Below, in pieces: positions 1 through 8,708 of a stretch of 26,454 nucleotides of DNA. Origin of the DNA: FEN-1219 sp035644475. Its GTDB lineage: Bacteria; Pseudomonadota; Gammaproteobacteria; Steroidobacterales; Rariloculaceae. Under the pieces are notes generated by a model that ran no database searches, had not been told where the DNA came from, and worked only from the letters and a program-made list of their open reading frames with translations. A program made the translations under genes and the position numbers. Each line of letters begins with the position of its first letter. The first letter of the stretch is position 1. Location: positions 1-26,454 of the forward strand of contig DASQOL010000102.1 of assembly GCA_035644475.1 (NCBI GenBank). The letters are read 5' to 3'.

Positions 1-705
1 CGCGTAATGAGGGTGGGGCGCGAACGGCGCGAACGGGCTGTAGCCCCAGAAGTTGGTGAGTCCGAATGCGGAGCAGTCGGGCGGCACCTCCTGCCGGTCG
101 AAAGCGAAGACGGGCAGAAGCTCCACGTCCGAGATCCCGAGCGCCAGCAAGTGCGGAATCTTCTCGATGAGCCCGCGGTACGTGCCCGGATGCTGGACCC
201 CGGACGACGAGTGGCGCGTAAAGCCGCGCACGTGCAGCTCGTAGATGATCGACTGGTGCAGGGGCCGCCGCAGCGGCCGGTCGCCTTCCCAGTCGTACGC
301 GTCCGGCGCCGCGATTTGCGCGCGGATCGCGGTGTGCTCGCCGCGGTGCGCCGCGGCGCGCCGCCAGGTCGTGTCGCTGACGAGCCGCGCCCACGGATCG
401 AGCAGCTCGCGGCTCGCGTCGAACCGCAAACCCGCCTCGGGCTCGTGCGGGCCGTCGGCGCGCCAGGTGTAGAACCAGCCCGGCTGGGCGCCGCGAACGA
501 GCACGTGCCAGAACGCGAACGTGCGGTTGCGCTCGGCGTCGAGCTCGATCTCCGTCACCGGCTCGGCATCCGTGGCGCCGCGGTAGAGCCTGAGCCACAC
601 GCGCGTCGCGCGCGGGCTCAACACTGAGAAGTTCACGCCGCCGCGCGCAACCGTGGCACCCATCGGGAAGCGGGAGCCCGCGGCGATCTCGAGCTTGTTC
701 CTCAC
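1..705 (-). CDS. glgX: Glycogen debranching enzyme (GlgX/isoamylase type), 5' part only
   Basis: This is the N-terminal 235 codons of a GH13 glycogen-debranching enzyme, which hydrolyses alpha-1,6 branches of glycogen in the cytoplasm; the rest lies beyond the window edge. The translation begins VRNKLEIAAGSRFPMGATV, an N-terminal CBM48/E-set domain (about residues 10-105), and continues into the GH13 barrel with YELHVRGFT, GTYRGLIEKIPHL and, at the edge, NFWGYSPFAPFAPHPHYA, as expected for GlgX. GTG at 705 is chosen because it is the only plausible start between the upstream stop and the conserved region. No strong ribosome-binding site is seen. It starts 14 nt after the glgP stop, so the two are very likely co-transcribed for glycogen breakdown. 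Isoamylase or TreX naming is possible; the family call is firm. Confidence 0.88.
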   Translation of the reverse strand, partial: MRNKLEIAAGSRFPMGATVARGGVNFSVLSPRATRVWLRLYRGATDAEPVTEIELDAERNRTFAFWHVLVRGAQPGWFYTWRADGPHEPEAGLRFDASRELLDPWARLVSDTTWRRAAAHRGEHTAIRAQIAAPDAYDWEGDRPLRRPLHQSIIYELHVRGFTRHSSSGVQHPGTYRGLIEKIPHLLALGISDVELLPVFAFDRQEVPPDCSAFGLTNFWGYSPFAPFAPHPHYA

Positions 706-719
706 GTGGCCGTAAGACC

Positions 720-3368
720 CTAGAGCTTGCGCATCAAGCCGAGCTCGTACGCTTGGGTGAGATGCGGGTGCTGCGGCACCGCGCGGATCTCGTAGAGCAG
801 CGAGCCCGCCCACGGCGGCTGGAACTCGAGCCGATAGCGGCAGACGGCCGCGGCCTCTGCCGAAAGCGGCTCGAACTGCTCGAGCAGCACCGTCTCGCCC
901 TCGACGTAGCCGACGCCGAGCTGCGTCCGGCGGTTCTCGGCGTAGCCCTGGATCGGCACCGCGAGGTCCGACCCGAGCGCTCGATGCACGACGCATTCGA
1001 CGCGGAGGTCCTGCGGCGCGAGACCGTTGAGCGTGACGTCCACCTCGAGCGTGACGCGATCGTGGAATGTGACCTCGCGCGCCGCGGCCTGCGCCAACTT
1101 GAGCGCGACGCCGGGCCAAGCCGCGCGCACCTTTGTCTTCCACTCCGTGAGCTCGCGCGCGACCTTGCAGCCGTCGGCCGCGACGACGCGGCCCTTCTTC
1201 GCGGCGGGCGCGTAGAAGCGCTGGAGGTAGTCGCGCAGCACGCGCTCGCTGTTGAAGTGCGGCAGCACCGACGCCATCGACCGCTTGCACAGCTTGACCC
1301 ACTCCGGCGACCGCTCGGCGCCCTGGTCGCGGGCGTAGTAGAGCGGGATCACCTCGTCCTGGAGGATCTCGTAGAGCGTTTCCGCGTCCTGACGATCGCG
1401 ATCCACGTCGGCTTGCACGTCGACCGTCGGCGGAATGCCCCAGCCGTTCTTGTGACCATTGCGCCCGTCGTAGGCCTCCGCCCACCAACCGTCGAGCACA
1501 CTCAAGTTCACCGTGCCGTTGATCGCGGCCTTCATGCCCGAGGTGCCGCTCGCCTCACGCGGCGGCACGGGCGTGTTGAGCCAGATGTCGACGCCCGACG
1601 TGAGCAGGCGCGAGAGCCCCATGTCGTAGCCCTCGACCAGCAGGATCTTGCCGACGAACGGCGGCAGCGTGGAGACGCGCTGGATCTCGCGCATCATCGC
1701 TTGCGCGGGCTCGTCGGCCGGATGGGCTTTGCCGGCGAACACGAACAGCACGGGCCGCCCCTCGTTCTGCACGAGCGTCTCGAGCCACTTCAAGTCGGTC
1801 ATCAGCAGCGTCGCGCGCTTGTAGGTGGCGAACCGCCGCGCGAACCCGATCGTCAGCACGTTCGGCTGCTCGGGGTCGACGAGCTTCAAGACCCGATGGA
1901 TGTGCGCCTCGCTCAGCCCGTTGCGCGTGTGCTGGCGCGCGAGCCGCTCGCGGAGCACGCGCAGAAGCTGCGCCTTCACTTTCTGCCTCGTGCCCCAGAA
2001 CTCCTCGTCGGGAATGTCGACGATCTTGTTGATGAACGTGCGATCCATGAGCCGCTCGCGCCAGCTCGGGCCGAGATGGCGGTCGAGCAGCACCACCCAC
2101 GCCTGGCGCAGGAAGGTCGACACGTGCACGCCGTTGGTCACGTAGCCGACGGGGTTCTCGGCGGGCGGCACGTCGGGCCAGCTCGATTGGTAGAGCCGCG
2201 ACGACACCCGGCCGTGGATCTTGCTGACGCCGTTGATCGCCGCGGCGCCGCGGATCGCGAGCTGGGTCATGCCGAAGCCTTCGCGCTGCTCCGCCGAGCG
2301 GCCGAGGTCCAAGAGCTCCTCGACGCCGACCCCGAGGTCGGCGATGAACGCCTTGAACTGGTTCGCGACGCGATCGAATGGGAACACGTCGTGCCCGGCG
2401 CTCACGGGCGTGTGGGTCGTGAACACCGTGCTCGCGGCCGTCGCCTCGAGCGCCGGCGCGAACGGCACCCCCTGCGTCGTGAGCTCGCGCAGCCGCTCCA
2501 CCACCGAGAAGGCCGCGTGCCCCTCGTTCATGTGCCAAACGGTGGGCTCGAGCTTGAGCGCCCGCAACGCGCGCACGCCGCCGACGCCGAGCACGGTCTC
2601 CTGATGCATCCGTAGGTCGCCGCCGATGCCGTAGAGCACGTGCGTGATCCTGCGGTCGTCGGGCGCGTTCTCTTCGACATCGGTGTCGAGCAGCAGCACG
2701 AGCACGCGGCCCACGGCGGCCTTCCACACGCGCACCGCCACCTGGCGATCCGCGAACGGGCAGCTCACGCGAAGCTCCTTGCCCGCTCCGTCGCGCGCGA
2801 TCTGCAGCGGCGTGTTGCGCGGCTCGATCGGCGGATACGCGCAGACCTGCTGGCCGTTGCGATCGATGCGCTGGTTGAAGTAGCCCTGCCGATAGAGGAG
2901 CCCCACGGCGACGAACGGCAGGTCGAGGTCGCTGGCTGTCTTGCAGTGATCTCCGGCGAGGATGCCCAAGCCGCCGGAGTAGATCGGGAAGCTTTCGTGC
3001 AAGCCGTATTCCGCGCAGAAATAGGCGATGAGGTCGGTCGGCTCGAGCTCGTCGTCCCGTCGCTCGTCGGCCCTCTGCCCGGGCGCGCGCGGCGCGAGGT
3101 AGCGGTCGAGGTCGCTCAGCACTTCCTCGTAGGAGCGCAGGAACCCCGGGTCCTCGGCCGCGCGCTCGAGGATCCCTTGGTCCACGCACTTGAGAAACAA
3201 TTTTGGATTGGCCTCGCACTTGCGCCAGAGCACCGAGTCGAGCCGGCGGAACAGCTGTCCGGTGGTCGGCTGCCAGCTGAACAGGAAGTTGTCCGCGAGG
3301 TCGCCGAGCCGGCGCAACGGAACGGGCAGCGTCGGCGCCACGAGCAACGGGAACATCGCGTTCGACAT
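720..3368 (-). CDS. glgP: Alpha-glucan (glycogen) phosphorylase, DUF3417-containing type
   Basis: The 882-residue protein releases glucose 1-phosphate from alpha-1,4-glucans by phosphorolysis in the cytoplasm. An N-terminal DUF3417 domain (about residues 15-125, with NFLFSWQPTTGQLFRRLD) precedes the GT35 phosphorylase core, which begins at IAYFCAEYGLHESFPIYSGG. The pyridoxal-phosphate lysine is K613 in ASGTSGMKAAINGT. Length and domain order fit the TIGR02094 branch of phosphorylases rather than the classical ~800-residue E. coli GlgP. It starts 7 nt after the tamB stop, with an AAGGA box inside the end of tamB, and is followed after 14 nt by glgX. It therefore appears to be the third gene of a tamA-tamB-glgP-glgX unit. 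Physiologically phosphorylase and debranching enzyme act together; their link to TamAB is positional only. Confidence 0.93.
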   Translation of the reverse strand: MSNAMFPLLVAPTLPVPLRRLGDLADNFLFSWQPTTGQLFRRLDSVLWRKCEANPKLFLKCVDQGILERAAEDPGFLRSYEEVLSDLDRYLAPRAPGQRADERRDDELEPTDLIAYFCAEYGLHESFPIYSGGLGILAGDHCKTASDLDLPFVAVGLLYRQGYFNQRIDRNGQQVCAYPPIEPRNTPLQIARDGAGKELRVSCPFADRQVAVRVWKAAVGRVLVLLLDTDVEENAPDDRRITHVLYGIGGDLRMHQETVLGVGGVRALRALKLEPTVWHMNEGHAAFSVVERLRELTTQGVPFAPALEATAASTVFTTHTPVSAGHDVFPFDRVANQFKAFIADLGVGVEELLDLGRSAEQREGFGMTQLAIRGAAAINGVSKIHGRVSSRLYQSSWPDVPPAENPVGYVTNGVHVSTFLRQAWVVLLDRHLGPSWRERLMDRTFINKIVDIPDEEFWGTRQKVKAQLLRVLRERLARQHTRNGLSEAHIHRVLKLVDPEQPNVLTIGFARRFATYKRATLLMTDLKWLETLVQNEGRPVLFVFAGKAHPADEPAQAMMREIQRVSTLPPFVGKILLVEGYDMGLSRLLTSGVDIWLNTPVPPREASGTSGMKAAINGTVNLSVLDGWWAEAYDGRNGHKNGWGIPPTVDVQADVDRDRQDAETLYEILQDEVIPLYYARDQGAERSPEWVKLCKRSMASVLPHFNSERVLRDYLQRFYAPAAKKGRVVAADGCKVARELTEWKTKVRAAWPGVALKLAQAAAREVTFHDRVTLEVDVTLNGLAPQDLRVECVVHRALGSDLAVPIQGYAENRRTQLGVGYVEGETVLLEQFEPLSAEAAAVCRYRLEFQPPWAGSLLYEIRAVPQHPHLTQAYELGLMRKL

Positions 3369-3375
3369 GGGGAGC

Positions 3376-6300
3376 TCAGTCCTTCTCGACGGTGTAAAGA
3401 AGATCCATGGACTTCTGGTCGCCCGAGCGTGTCTCGAGGCTGAAGCGGTCGTTCATTTTGAAGCGTACCAGCAAGCCGCCGATTTTATTGAAGAGACCGT
3501 AGCTGTAGCGAACGTAGACACGCGGGCTCAGGTACTTGCCGGCCATGAGCGCGCCCGCGTCGGTGTCGGTGGTCTGCACCGACAGCTCGTCCAAGCCAAT
3601 CGTCTGGCCGATCCTCTGCACCACGGGCAGCGCCTGCTGAAGGCCCATCGAGATCGCGGCCGTCTGCAGAGTGGCCGACTGCTCCGCGCCACTGCCCGAG
3701 ACGGGCCGGCCGAGCAAGAGATACGACAACGCGTCGGCCTCGCTCATCGCGGGCGTCGAGAACACGCGCGTGCGTGGAGCCATGATCGTACCGGTGAGCT
3801 CCACGCCCACTCGCGTCTGCTCGAGGCCCGCGCCGGTGCCCTCGATGCTGCGGACCGCGCGCACGTCGAGGCCGGGGTCGTCGACCGGCCCGCTGAACAA
3901 GAGCTGGCCGCGCTCGAGCTCGAGCGTCTGACCGTAGGCGCTGTACGTGCCGGCGAGCGTCAAGGTGCCCGTCGCCGTCGTCGAGCGGTCGGCATCCCGG
4001 TTCATCCGCAACTGTCCCGTGACTTTGGTTGCAAGATTCAGGCCGGAGTAGCGGACGTCGTCGCCGAGCGTGAGCAGGAGCTGCGCCTGCAGGCGCAGCG
4101 GCCGGACCTGCGTCGTCTCCACGGCGCCGTGAACGACCGTGTCGGGCGACGGCACGATCGCCTGAGCCGGCAGCTCGGAGAGCTTCACGTTCGCGCGCGG
4201 CACGTGCACCGTGCCACTCACGCGGATGTCGGGCAGCTCGACGCGCAGGTCGAGATCCGGCGACACGTAGATCTCGGCGTCGGGCAACTGCACCGCCTCG
4301 ATCGAAGTGCCGCGGAGCTTGAGCTGCGTCGGCCAGCCGGCGCGCGGATCGAGGGCCGTGCTGCCCGTGAGCGCGAGCGTGCCTTCGCCGACCTTGCCGT
4401 TCGCGTCGAACTCGAGCGCGCGGCCGTCGCGGCTCACCGCGGTGGCCTCGATCTGCTCGACGGTGAGGCCCCAGCCGGGGATCGAGACCCGCCCCTGGTT
4501 CCAGGCGCCGCTGCCCTCGACCGTCGGCTCGTTCACCGTGCCGCCTATGCCCAGATCGACCGCGAGCGAGCCACCGACCTGGCCCAGCTCCGGCGACAGC
4601 AGCGCGAGGAATCCCAAGTCGGGCCAGCGCACGCCGACGTGCCCGCCGATCGTCGAGTCGCGCGCCCGAACGTCGTCGATCCGGGCGTCGACGCCGATCT
4701 GCCCCGTGCCGGCGCCGCGGACGTTGCCCGTCAGCTCGAGCCGGCCGTCCTCGGCCAAGGTCGCCGTCGCGACGAAGTCATCGAGCTCGGTCGCGAACGC
4801 CTGCTCACCGCCGAACGCCACGCGCGCCCGCGTCGGCCCGCCGGTGAGCGCGAGCGCGCCGTGCGGCGCGCCGGTGAGGTCGAGGATCGAAGCCGACAGT
4901 TGGTACACGCCGTCGATCTCGAGCGCGGGCGGCAACAGCGGCCGCAGGCTCTTGAGCTCGAAGTTCTGCGCGGAGACGACGAGCCGATCCTCGGGCTTGC
5001 CGTCGAGCGTGAGCTCCGCGCACCAGCGCGCGCCGGATTCGTGCAGCAGACAGCTCGTCGCGAGGCCGGCGGTACGCGGGCCGAGCCTTGCGCGTGTCGG
5101 GGTCTCGAGGCGCCAGCCGCCGAGCACCATCTCGTTGACCTCGAGGGTCTCGAGCGTGCCGCGCCAAACGCGCGCCTCGTCGAGGCCGCCCGTGGCCGCG
5201 AGCATCGCGGTCCAATCCGCGGCGCGCGCCTCGACGCCGATGCGCGCCGCGCCCGTGGTGCCGTTCAGGCGCGCGTGCACGCTGTCCGCTTCGATCACGC
5301 CGCGCGCGACGCCCTCGGCGTCGACCGTGAGCGCGAGCGGCGTGCCCGGCGGGAAGCCCACCTCGCCCGACACACTGAGCCGCGCGAACTGCACGCCGGC
5401 GACGTCGAGCCCGCGGCTCGAGAGCTCGCCGCGCGCGATCGGCGCGTCGAACGCGCCGTCGAAAGTGACGCTGCCCGCGAGCGAGCCGCTCGCGCCCGGC
5501 ACGAGCACGCCGAGCTGCACGAGGTCTGCGTCGACCTTCAACGCGAGCGTGCTCGAGTCGACGCTGCCGTCGAGCACGAGCTTGTTCGCGTCGCCCGACG
5601 TGAGCGTCAACGCCGCGAGCTGCCAGCGGTCGGGCGCCGAGCGCGTCGCGCCGCCGCGGATCGTCACGGGATAGGCTCGCAGCAGGCCGCTCAAGTCCGC
5701 GGCCGTGAACTGCGCCTCGAGCGGCTGCACGGTCGCGTGCAGCTTGGCGGTGCCCGAGAGCCCGCCGGGCCAGCCGTCGACAAGCCAGCGCGGGTCGAGG
5801 TCGCGGGCGGTCACGTCGAGATCGGCGACGCGCGCGTCGAGCGCGACGCGTCCCCGGCCGTCGAGCTCGCCGAGCGCGGCGCCGTCCCAGGTCTTGACGG
5901 CCACGGTGAGCGGTTGCGCGTCGAGGATCGCGCCCGCGCCGCTGCCGGCGAGCGTGAAGTCGGCCGCGCGGCCGTCCACGTCGAGCGTGCCGTTGCCCGT
6001 GTAACGATAGGCGTCGAGCGTGCCGGCGATCTTGAGCTCGCCGCGCGGGGTCTTGTACTCCTCCGCGTTGGGGATGCCCACGTCCTGCCACGAGATCGCG
6101 AGGTCGAAACGCATGCGATCGGTGAAGTCGAGGTCGCCGTCCGCGACGACGGCGTACGGCGCCGTGAGCTCGTGGTGCACGCGCAGCTTCGGCCAGTCGC
6201 CCGCGATCGTAAAACGGGCGGCGCCGTTCAGGCCGAGCGCCGGGCCGGCCCATTCGGCGCGCGTCTCGACGTGGACGGGGTCGGCGATGGTCACGGCGCC

Positions 6301-6849
6301 GTCGCCCTTCAGCACTACGCCGGCGAAGTCGGCGGTCACGTCGCGCAGCTCGACGAGCTGCCCGGCCATCCGCAGCGACAGCCGCGAGACGCCGAACGCG
6401 GTCGTGGTATCTCCGATGTGCAGGGTGAGGCCGTCGGCCGTCGCATCGTCGACGGTGAGCGTGAACGGCAGCTCGAACGGCGCGGAGCGGTTGTCGGCCG
6501 CCCCGGGCGGCAGACGCCGGTACTCGACCGGCGTGACGTGCGCGGCGTCGAACCCGACCACGCCGAGCAACGCAGCCCCGACGTCCCACTCCGCATCGAG
6601 CCGCGCGAAGTCGACCTCGTCGCGCGCGAGCCGCACGTGCACGTCCTCGATCGCGAGGCCGCCGAGCAGCGTGCCGGTGACGCGGCCGATCTGAAATGCC
6701 GGCTCGATTCGCGGCCGCACGCGCGCGAGGAGCCAGTCCGTCCCGGACTGGCTGCCGAGCAGCCAGAAGAGCGCGGCCACGGCCGCGACGGCCAGCGTGC
6801 CGAGCACCAGCAGCCCCGCGAGCGTCCGGTGCAGCCAGCGCCACCTCAC
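3376..6849 (-). CDS. tamB: Translocation and assembly module inner-membrane protein TamB
   Basis: TamB is an inner-membrane-anchored AsmA-like protein that spans the periplasm and works with TamA, implicated in outer-membrane protein insertion and phospholipid transport. The 1157-residue product has one N-terminal transmembrane helix (about residues 9-31, VRWRWLHRTLAGLL onward), a very long beta-rich repetitive middle, and a C-terminal DUF490/TamB domain ending YSYGLFNKIGGLLVRFKMND and SLETRSGDQKSMDLLYT, the family signature. The GTG at 6849 is chosen because it overlaps the tamA stop by 4 bp (GTGA), giving translational coupling, and sits directly before the membrane anchor. The frame stays open further upstream, but that part is out-of-frame tamA sequence. 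It is followed after 7 nt by glgP. The assignment is firm. Confidence 0.93.
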   Translation of the reverse strand: MRWRWLHRTLAGLLVLGTLAVAAVAALFWLLGSQSGTDWLLARVRPRIEPAFQIGRVTGTLLGGLAIEDVHVRLARDEVDFARLDAEWDVGAALLGVVGFDAAHVTPVEYRRLPPGAADNRSAPFELPFTLTVDDATADGLTLHIGDTTTAFGVSRLSLRMAGQLVELRDVTADFAGVVLKGDGAVTIADPVHVETRAEWAGPALGLNGAARFTIAGDWPKLRVHHELTAPYAVVADGDLDFTDRMRFDLAISWQDVGIPNAEEYKTPRGELKIAGTLDAYRYTGNGTLDVDGRAADFTLAGSGAGAILDAQPLTVAVKTWDGAALGELDGRGRVALDARVADLDVTARDLDPRWLVDGWPGGLSGTAKLHATVQPLEAQFTAADLSGLLRAYPVTIRGGATRSAPDRWQLAALTLTSGDANKLVLDGSVDSSTLALKVDADLVQLGVLVPGASGSLAGSVTFDGAFDAPIARGELSSRGLDVAGVQFARLSVSGEVGFPPGTPLALTVDAEGVARGVIEADSVHARLNGTTGAARIGVEARAADWTAMLAATGGLDEARVWRGTLETLEVNEMVLGGWRLETPTRARLGPRTAGLATSCLLHESGARWCAELTLDGKPEDRLVVSAQNFELKSLRPLLPPALEIDGVYQLSASILDLTGAPHGALALTGGPTRARVAFGGEQAFATELDDFVATATLAEDGRLELTGNVRGAGTGQIGVDARIDDVRARDSTIGGHVGVRWPDLGFLALLSPELGQVGGSLAVDLGIGGTVNEPTVEGSGAWNQGRVSIPGWGLTVEQIEATAVSRDGRALEFDANGKVGEGTLALTGSTALDPRAGWPTQLKLRGTSIEAVQLPDAEIYVSPDLDLRVELPDIRVSGTVHVPRANVKLSELPAQAIVPSPDTVVHGAVETTQVRPLRLQAQLLLTLGDDVRYSGLNLATKVTGQLRMNRDADRSTTATGTLTLAGTYSAYGQTLELERGQLLFSGPVDDPGLDVRAVRSIEGTGAGLEQTRVGVELTGTIMAPRTRVFSTPAMSEADALSYLLLGRPVSGSGAEQSATLQTAAISMGLQQALPVVQRIGQTIGLDELSVQTTDTDAGALMAGKYLSPRVYVRYSYGLFNKIGGLLVRFKMNDRFSLETRSGDQKSMDLLYTVEKD

Positions 6850-8576
6850 AGGTCCGGCCCCAAGTTGATGTGCAGCCGCCAGCTGGTGGTCGGATCGTCG
6901 AACGGATGCGCGATGTCGATGCGGATGGGCCCGAGCGGCGACAGCCAGCGCACGCCCAGGCCGGCACCGGTCCTGGTGTCGAACGAGTGGCGCTCGAACG
7001 CGTTGCCCGAGTCGACGAACATCGCCATCGACCACTTCGGCCACTTCGCGCGCATCGGATGCTCGAACTCGAAGCTCGCGGTGGCGAGGGACGACCCGCC
7101 GATTACCTGGCCGGTCGCGTCCGTGGGCCCGAGCGCCTCGAAGTCGTAGCCGCGCACGCTGTTGTCGCCCCCGGCGAAGAACCGCACCGACGGCGGCAGA
7201 TCTTCGAACGAGTCCTCGGCCATGGCGCCGAGCTCGCCGCGCACGATGAAGCGCGACATCTTCGGCGTGGACCAGATCCACTTGCCGCGCACGACTGCTT
7301 GCACGAGGCTGTTGTCCGAGCCGAGCTCGTCGGCCGCGAATTGCACGCGTAGCGAGATCTTCGACCCGGTGCGCGGCCGGATGTTGTTGTCGGCGAGAAT
7401 CCTCGTCCAGTCGATGCCCGGCATCAGCAGGTGCGCACGGCCCGCCTGTGCGCCGACCTCGAAGTCCTCGACGAGCAGCGACAGGAGCTGGGTGCGCGTC
7501 CAGTTGCCGGGACGCACGGCCACGCGCCGCGCGCCGAGCTCGAGGCTGTCGCTCGTCGACGTGTCGGTATCCTCGGTCTTGATGCCGGCGTCGAACGCCA
7601 CCCATTCCTTGCGCGGGTCGCCGAACGGAATGCGGTAGCTCGCCCCGAACTCCGATATCACGGGCGAAATCTGCGCGCTCACGCTGAACTGATGGCCGCG
7701 CTCGTTGAATCGCCGGTAGGTGCGGCTGAAGCGGAGCCGCGGACCCGTGTCGGTGGAGTAGCCGATGCCGTAGGTCAGCTGCTTGCGGCGGGAGGCGGTG
7801 AGCGTGATCTCGACCGGGATCGCGTGCGCGTCGCGGTCGGCTTCGAGCGGCCGCACGTCGATCGTCTGGAAGTAGCCGCTGTCGGCGAGCGCGACGTAAA
7901 GCATCGTGAGCACGCGCGCGTCGTAGGGGTCACCGGGCTTGAACGGCAGATACGCGTGCGCAAGCTCGTCGCTCACCACGTCCTGATGCAGGTCGACGGC
8001 GCCGAACGTGTAGCGCGCGCCCGAATCGAAGCGCAGCTCCACATCGGCCACGCGCTCGTCGGGATAGACGTCGATGCGGCTCGCGACGAACTTGGCGTCG
8101 GGATAGCCGCGCTCGAGGGCGAGGTCGGACCAGCGGCGCTTCAGGCCCTCGTAGACGCCGTGATTGAGCGGCTCGCCCGTGCGCCACGCGTCGCGCTCGA
8201 TCGCGCCCGTGAAGTCGCCGTCGGCGGCGGCGGCGCCCGTGATGTCGATCGTGGCCACGCGCAGCAACACGGGCTCGCCCGGGGTAACGTCGAACGTCGA
8301 ATGCCAGCACTCCGGCGCAAACTCGAGCTTCGCGTCGATCTTCGGCGAGTAGTAGCCGAACGCCTCGAGCGCCTCGCGGATCCGCGGCAGCGCCGTCTGC
8401 TGCTGCTGCTCGATGCGCCAGCGCGGTGCGTCGCACGGCTCCTCGTCGAGCGACATATGCGCGAGCACGTTCTCCGCGAGCGGCCCGTCGATGCCGCCGA
8501 GCTTGACGTCGGCCGCCACGGGCCCAACCGCCAGCAGCGCGACGAAAAATAGGGACAGGTTACTTTTTCCACGCAC
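6846..8576 (-). CDS. tamA: Outer-membrane Omp85 protein TamA (POTRA + beta-barrel)
   Basis: This is the outer-membrane partner of TamB. From GTG 8576 the product is 576 residues: a signal peptide (MRGKSNLSLFFVALLAVGPV then AA, likely cut after A22), POTRA domains to about residue 260 (including PRIREALEAFGYYSPKI), and a 16-strand Omp85 barrel ending PIRIDIAHPFDDPTTSW and INLGPDL, the typical TamA C-terminus. The start is uncertain because the frame stays open to ATG 8640 and ATG 8696 through palindromic repeat DNA. GTG 8576 gives a normal n-region (RGK) and hydrophobic core, whereas longer starts add repeat-encoded residues. Part of the signal peptide (GKSNLSLFF) is itself encoded by a half copy of the repeat. 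No clear ribosome-binding site is seen. It overlaps tamB by 4 bp. Family assignment firm, start moderate. Confidence 0.9.
   Translation of the reverse strand: MRGKSNLSLFFVALLAVGPVAADVKLGGIDGPLAENVLAHMSLDEEPCDAPRWRIEQQQQTALPRIREALEAFGYYSPKIDAKLEFAPECWHSTFDVTPGEPVLLRVATIDITGAAAADGDFTGAIERDAWRTGEPLNHGVYEGLKRRWSDLALERGYPDAKFVASRIDVYPDERVADVELRFDSGARYTFGAVDLHQDVVSDELAHAYLPFKPGDPYDARVLTMLYVALADSGYFQTIDVRPLEADRDAHAIPVEITLTASRRKQLTYGIGYSTDTGPRLRFSRTYRRFNERGHQFSVSAQISPVISEFGASYRIPFGDPRKEWVAFDAGIKTEDTDTSTSDSLELGARRVAVRPGNWTRTQLLSLLVEDFEVGAQAGRAHLLMPGIDWTRILADNNIRPRTGSKISLRVQFAADELGSDNSLVQAVVRGKWIWSTPKMSRFIVRGELGAMAEDSFEDLPPSVRFFAGGDNSVRGYDFEALGPTDATGQVIGGSSLATASFEFEHPMRAKWPKWSMAMFVDSGNAFERHSFDTRTGAGLGVRWLSPLGPIRIDIAHPFDDPTTSWRLHINLGPDL
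8545..8568. repeat. Half copy of the palindromic repeat, inside tamA 5' end
   Basis: This 24-bp segment begins AAAAATAGGGACAGG and ends in a T-run. It matches the left arm of the complete palindromes at 8626-8708 and 23112-23205 with substitutions in the centre. No inverted partner is present. Read on the minus strand in the tamA frame it encodes KSNLSLFF of the TamA signal peptide. Confidence 0.75.
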
Positions 8577-8625
8577 TCGCCCGAGTCTACTTGGATCGCC
8601 CGGGACCCGCCGTCGGACCAAGGGG

Positions 8626-8708
8626 AAAAATAGGGACATGTTTGATTTTTTCAGCGGTCGCCCGCCGCGCCGGGGGCAGCGCCGCAAATCAAACATGTCC
8701 CTATTTTT
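8626..8708. repeat. Palindromic repeat copy 1 (perfect 23-bp inverted arms)
   Basis: The arms at 8626-8648 and 8686-8708 are perfect reverse complements (AAAAATAGGGACATG at the outer end), separated by a 37-nt GC-rich loop. The A-run on one side and T-run on the other make it a possible bidirectional terminator between the LigB-like gene and tamA. The right arm supplies the TAG stop of the LigB-like gene. The structure resembles REP-type hairpins mobilised by RAYT transposases, but no transposase is in the window. Confidence 0.85.

Noticed and set aside
753..2615. A 620-codon open frame on the plus strand
   Set aside because: It is the antisense shadow of glgP, with no domain content.
3190..7149. 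A 1319-codon open frame on the plus strand
   Set aside because: It is antisense to tamB and glgP, is dominated by Arg/Ala/Val/Glu in a pattern typical of GC-rich antisense frames, and has no recognisable domain. The minus-strand genes have clear family signatures.
6850..7605. Possible N-terminal extension of TamB
   Set aside because: The extended part is out-of-frame tamA coding sequence. The GTG at 6849 directly precedes the membrane anchor and overlaps the tamA stop.
8545..8708. Possible CRISPR array or insertion sequence
   Set aside because: The copies are inverted, not regularly spaced direct repeats, and no cas or transposase gene is present. They fit a palindromic hairpin repeat.
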